A stretch of DNA of 64,000 nt from JANNBN01 sp031430595. Lineage in GTDB: Bacteria > Actinomycetota > Acidimicrobiia > Acidimicrobiales > JANYDT01. Below, piece after piece: positions 61,702-64,000 of this stretch. A program made the translations under genes and the position numbers. The stretch lies in NCBI GenBank assembly GCA_031430595.1, contig JANPBU010000019.1, positions 1 to 64,000 on the forward strand, read 5' to 3'. The notes under the pieces are model-generated. The model saw nothing but the letters and a program-made list of their open reading frames with translations, ran no database searches and was not told where the DNA came from. Position 1 is the first letter of the stretch; every line of letters begins with the position of its first letter.

Positions 61702-61782
61702 GCCCGGGTGGCGAAATGGCAGACGCAGCGGACTCAAAATCCGCCGCCGCAAGGCGTGCCGGTTCAAGTCCGGCCCCGGGCA
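61702..61782 (+). tRNA. tRNA-Leu (CAA)
   Basis: The acceptor stem GCCCGGG (61702-61708) pairs with CCCGGGC (61775-61781). The anticodon loop CTCAAAA lies between GCGGA and TCCGC, giving anticodon CAA (codon UUG). There is a long variable arm, and the T-arm reads GCCGG-TTCAAGT-CCGGC. The discriminator is A at 61782 and no CCA is encoded. Type II tRNA, 81 bases. Confidence 0.95.
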
Positions 61783-61840
61783 CTACGAAGTCGTGAGCGG
61801 GCTGGCGCCCCGCGACGGTTCCGTTCGGCGGTCCGAATGT

Positions 61841-62680
61841 TTAGGCCTTCGATTGGTTCCAGAGGGTCTTCGTCTCGTCGATAATCCGGCCGAGTTGTTC
61901 AACAGCCCCGCCAAGATGGGGGTCACGCAATGCATCGTGCATTCTGCTCGTGAAATGCTTCGGAGCAACCGCAAACGACGACGTGAGGTCGAGTGCGCCG
62001 CGGTCGTCGGTGTAGTAGTGCTCGTTCAGGGCAAAGACAGCGAAGGTAATCATGGCGACTGCACGCGTGATCCCGCCCATCGCCGCATACGCATCGTTTC
62101 GAGCAGCCGGTAGGCGTGCACTCTCGATGGTGTGTTCTGCACCCCAGAGAAACCCGTTTATTAGGTTGGTCTTGAGGGCTTCGGGGTACGGGCGCACCAA
62201 TTCGCGGAGGTCGCTCACCACATCTCTGGGGTCAAGCAAAATCTTGCACATTTCGATTTCGCCCAGATAGGCTACGCTCGGGAAACCGTAGGGAGGCCGC
62301 TGCAGCCAATCGTGTTCAGCGACACCTATTTGAGCCTGTTCGATCACTCGTTCGTAGGCATCGATACTTCGATAGTGCACGTCAACGGGTTGTCCATCGA
62401 CGACGAGTTTCGCGCCACCGTTGATCCACGGGCCCCACCCGCCAACTTCGACCACTATCGAGTCGAGTGTGTCGTTGATTTCGCTTGCGATGTCTCGTAC
62501 TTTTTCAGCGTCGATACCGTTCGCGTCTCGGTACAGCAACGCGAGATCAAGCGCCGAGTCGTCGGTGGTGTTTCCTTTGGCATGGGCTCCACTCAGAACG
62601 ATTGCTTCAACTCCGTTCACCGCCCAAAGTTTGGAGCTGAGTTGTTCAGTAATTCCGTCGAGAGAAGCCATGGTTTTCAC
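61841..62680 (-). CDS. Nucleotidyltransferase-fold protein with altered active site
   Basis: A 279-residue protein with an N-terminal minimal nucleotidyltransferase domain and a helical C-terminus, resembling the DUF4037 group. The catalytic motif is normally GS followed by an SDxD pair; here it reads LSGAHAKGNTTDDSALDLAL at residues 29-48, so the motif Ser is Ala and the first metal-binding Asp of the pair is Ala. A later Asp may remain in VDVHYRS. The enzyme may be inactive or act as a binding protein. It lies just after tRNA-Leu, on the opposite strand, and 32 bases from an MBL-fold gene. Confidence 0.7.
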   Translation of the reverse strand: MKTMASLDGITEQLSSKLWAVNGVEAIVLSGAHAKGNTTDDSALDLALLYRDANGIDAEKVRDIASEINDTLDSIVVEVGGWGPWINGGAKLVVDGQPVDVHYRSIDAYERVIEQAQIGVAEHDWLQRPPYGFPSVAYLGEIEMCKILLDPRDVVSDLRELVRPYPEALKTNLINGFLWGAEHTIESARLPAARNDAYAAMGGITRAVAMITFAVFALNEHYYTDDRGALDLTSSFAVAPKHFTSRMHDALRDPHLGGAVEQLGRIIDETKTLWNQSKA

Positions 62681-62712
62681 TTTCCTATTAACGACACGTT
62701 GCCAAGCTTCCC

Positions 62713-63423
62713 TCAGCCCCAGTTTCGGGGTGTATCTGTGAAGTCACCTTCAGTAATGCCGACGAGGAACGGGTTTGTAACCCGTTCGCGCCCAACCGTA
62801 GTGTTTGGGCCGTGGCCAGGAAGAACAGCAATGTCATCGTTGAGAGGAAAGATCTTTTCGATCATTGAGTTAATGAGTAGTTCGAATGATCCGCCGGGAA
62901 GATCGGTGCGGCCAATTGATCCGGCAAACAGGTGATCGCCCGAGAAAAGTAGTGGCGCGGTGCCGTCCATATCGAGTCGAAGACATACTGACCCCATGGT
63001 GTGGCCTGGTGTGTGCAGACAGGTGAAGGTCATGCCGGCACCTTTCACGATTTGGCCATCTTCGAGGTCTTCGATGAGTTCGGGTGGTGACACATCAAGG
63101 TCGCCCAGGGCGCGGCCAAAACTCCCGCTGGTACCTCTTGGGTCGAGCAACATGTGTCGGTCATGGCTGTGTATGTGTACCGGGATGGGGTGGTCATGGG
63201 CTTTGATCACTTCTTTGACCCCACCGATATGGTCGATGTGACCATGAGTGGAAAGCAGTGCGACAAGTTTGAGTTCATGGTGGCGAATGCGAGCCAACAA
63301 CGCCTGCGGGTCTGGTGGCGCATCGATAAGTACGCATTCGCCGCCCGGCCCGTTTGGGGCGATGAGATACGCATTCGTTTCAGCCAACCACAACGGAATT
63401 TTTTCGATAAGCGGACCGGTCAT
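62713..63423 (-). CDS. MBL-fold hydrolase (glyoxalase II-like)
   Basis: A 236-residue metallo-beta-lactamase-fold enzyme. The metal-binding motif is STHGHIDHIGG, with further ligands in HTPGHTMGSVCL and FSGDHLFAGSIGR and a final LPGHGP. The order matches the glyoxalase II/thioesterase-type hydrolases that act on thioesters. Its start overlaps the malQ stop by four bases, so it is coupled to malQ. Confidence 0.88.
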   Translation of the reverse strand: MTGPLIEKIPLWLAETNAYLIAPNGPGGECVLIDAPPDPQALLARIRHHELKLVALLSTHGHIDHIGGVKEVIKAHDHPIPVHIHSHDRHMLLDPRGTSGSFGRALGDLDVSPPELIEDLEDGQIVKGAGMTFTCLHTPGHTMGSVCLRLDMDGTAPLLFSGDHLFAGSIGRTDLPGGSFELLINSMIEKIFPLNDDIAVLPGHGPNTTVGRERVTNPFLVGITEGDFTDTPRNWG

Positions 63424-64000
63424 GATCGTCCTTTTGTTGTAGAAAGCGTGGCTGCCATGGCGTCAACCTCGGGGTGGGCAAGTATGACTTCAAGGGGGCT
63501 CGGCAACGCAATTCTCCAGTTTGGGCGTTCGTCAATGGTGCCAGGCAGGTTGGGTCGCTCTTCAACCCCGAGGGCATCTTCCAACATCGTGCAGACGAGG
63601 CGCGACGGTGCGGTACCAAGGTCGGCGGTGAGGGCTTTTACTAGCGAAGTAACACCGGGGTGTTGGTGGTCAGACAGTAGGGCGCTGATTCGTCTGATGT
63701 CAGCTTCGATGGCTTCTACCGTCGTTGATCGAGAAAGCGCAAGGTTAGCGAGTGTGGGTGGCTCGTCGACGGTGAGACCAAGAAGCTCGTTGACCAGGCT
63801 TCGATCGTTGTGTTCTAGCACGGCTAAAAGATCTTCGGCTGGATCATCGTTTTCTGCAGGTATGGCTGCGCGTTGAAGAAGTGCAGCCCTTACTTCGAAT
63901 GCCCCGCGTGCATATGGTTTTGACCCAACGAGCGCAGCTTCAAGTAGGTCGGTTCCGGTAAGGGCGCCGGCCAAGGTCGAGAGATCGTGGGTAGTAACGG
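63420..64000 (-). CDS. malQ: 4-alpha-glucanotransferase, C-terminal part (runs off window)
   Basis: The frame is open to the window edge. From 64000 it reads VTTHDLSTLAGALTGTDLLE, which matches the conserved THDLPT segment of family GH77. It ends with ERPNLPGTIDERPNWRIALP, the usual C-terminal region of MalQ (amylomaltase), which transfers glucan chains. Only about the last 190 residues of a protein of 500-700 are in view. The gap from LTGTDL to LGVEERPN is helical, as expected. Confidence 0.85.
   Translation of the reverse strand, partial: VTTHDLSTLAGALTGTDLLEAALVGSKPYARGAFEVRAALLQRAAIPAENDDPAEDLLAVLEHNDRSLVNELLGLTVDEPPTLANLALSRSTTVEAIEADIRRISALLSDHQHPGVTSLVKALTADLGTAPSRLVCTMLEDALGVEERPNLPGTIDERPNWRIALPSPLEVILAHPEVDAMAATLSTTKGRS

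Overview
The window looks like a chromosomal segment of a moderately GC-rich actinobacterium. The best inference is class Acidimicrobiia (an aquatic Ilumatobacter-like lineage). Pointers are a BldD-type regulator, an F420/FMN-type PPOX protein, a PAC2 protein, a CYP125/142-like P450, the dispersed comEA-comEC-holA-rpsT-lepA and hrcA-dnaJ-rsmE housekeeping order, and a compact fabD-fabH-fabG-acpP-fabF operon. This placement rests on gene content and order only.

Region 1 (1-18.5 kb) is accessory. It opens with a decayed tyrosine recombinase and a broken companion gene that abut a secreted clan-A glycoside hydrolase with a Thr/Ala/Pro linker. Then come a TauE/SafE exporter, an Rrf2 regulator and a THI5/NMT1-like binding protein, a YczE-like membrane protein, a secreted DUF4874/DUF4832 protein, a His-Pro-motif lipoprotein with a small membrane protein, a large CYTH-like protein of unknown function, a membrane diguanylate cyclase, an SGNH hydrolase, an AAA_14/DUF4143 ATPase and a CAP-domain protein.

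Region 2 (18.5-29.8 kb) is a polyamine/agmatine module. One tightly packed minus-strand operon encodes N-carbamoylputrescine amidase, PotA, PotD, a fused PotB-PotC permease, a cytoplasmic agmatine deiminase, a TetR regulator and a second, exported lipoprotein agmatine deiminase. A divergent GMC oxidoreductase and a class III aminotransferase flank it. Together they could import polyamines or agmatine, convert agmatine to putrescine and start putrescine catabolism. A palindrome in the divergent promoter region is a candidate TetR operator.

Region 3 (29.8-36.7 kb) holds a PepSY membrane gene split by an amber codon, a small lipoprotein gene, a cluster of four short repeats in opposing orientation, a TauD-like dioxygenase divergent from a cytochrome P450, DUF1003, HAD and PAC2 genes, and a thioredoxin-TPR protein.

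Region 4 (36.8-55.4 kb) is mostly housekeeping: comEA, comEC, holA, rpsT, lepA, PPOX, an SPFH protein, TetR-ribokinase, photolyase, hrcA, dnaJ, rsmE, a bldD-like gene, hemW, an acyl-CoA-dehydrogenase-like flavoprotein, bcp and fabZ.

Region 5 (55.4-56.95 kb) is a graveyard of AbiE-type toxin-antitoxin genes bounded by a 14-bp direct repeat.

Region 6 (56.97-64 kb) is the fatty-acid synthesis operon. Its FabD carries a C-terminal biotinyl/lipoyl-like domain that seems to lack the modified lysine. It is followed by tRNA-Leu(CAA), a nucleotidyltransferase-like protein with an altered active site, an MBL-fold hydrolase and the C-terminal end of malQ running off the window.

The most unusual items are the FabD fusion, the CYTH-like 710-residue protein, the PotB-PotC fusion with extra membrane segments, and the exported agmatine deiminase in the polyamine operon.
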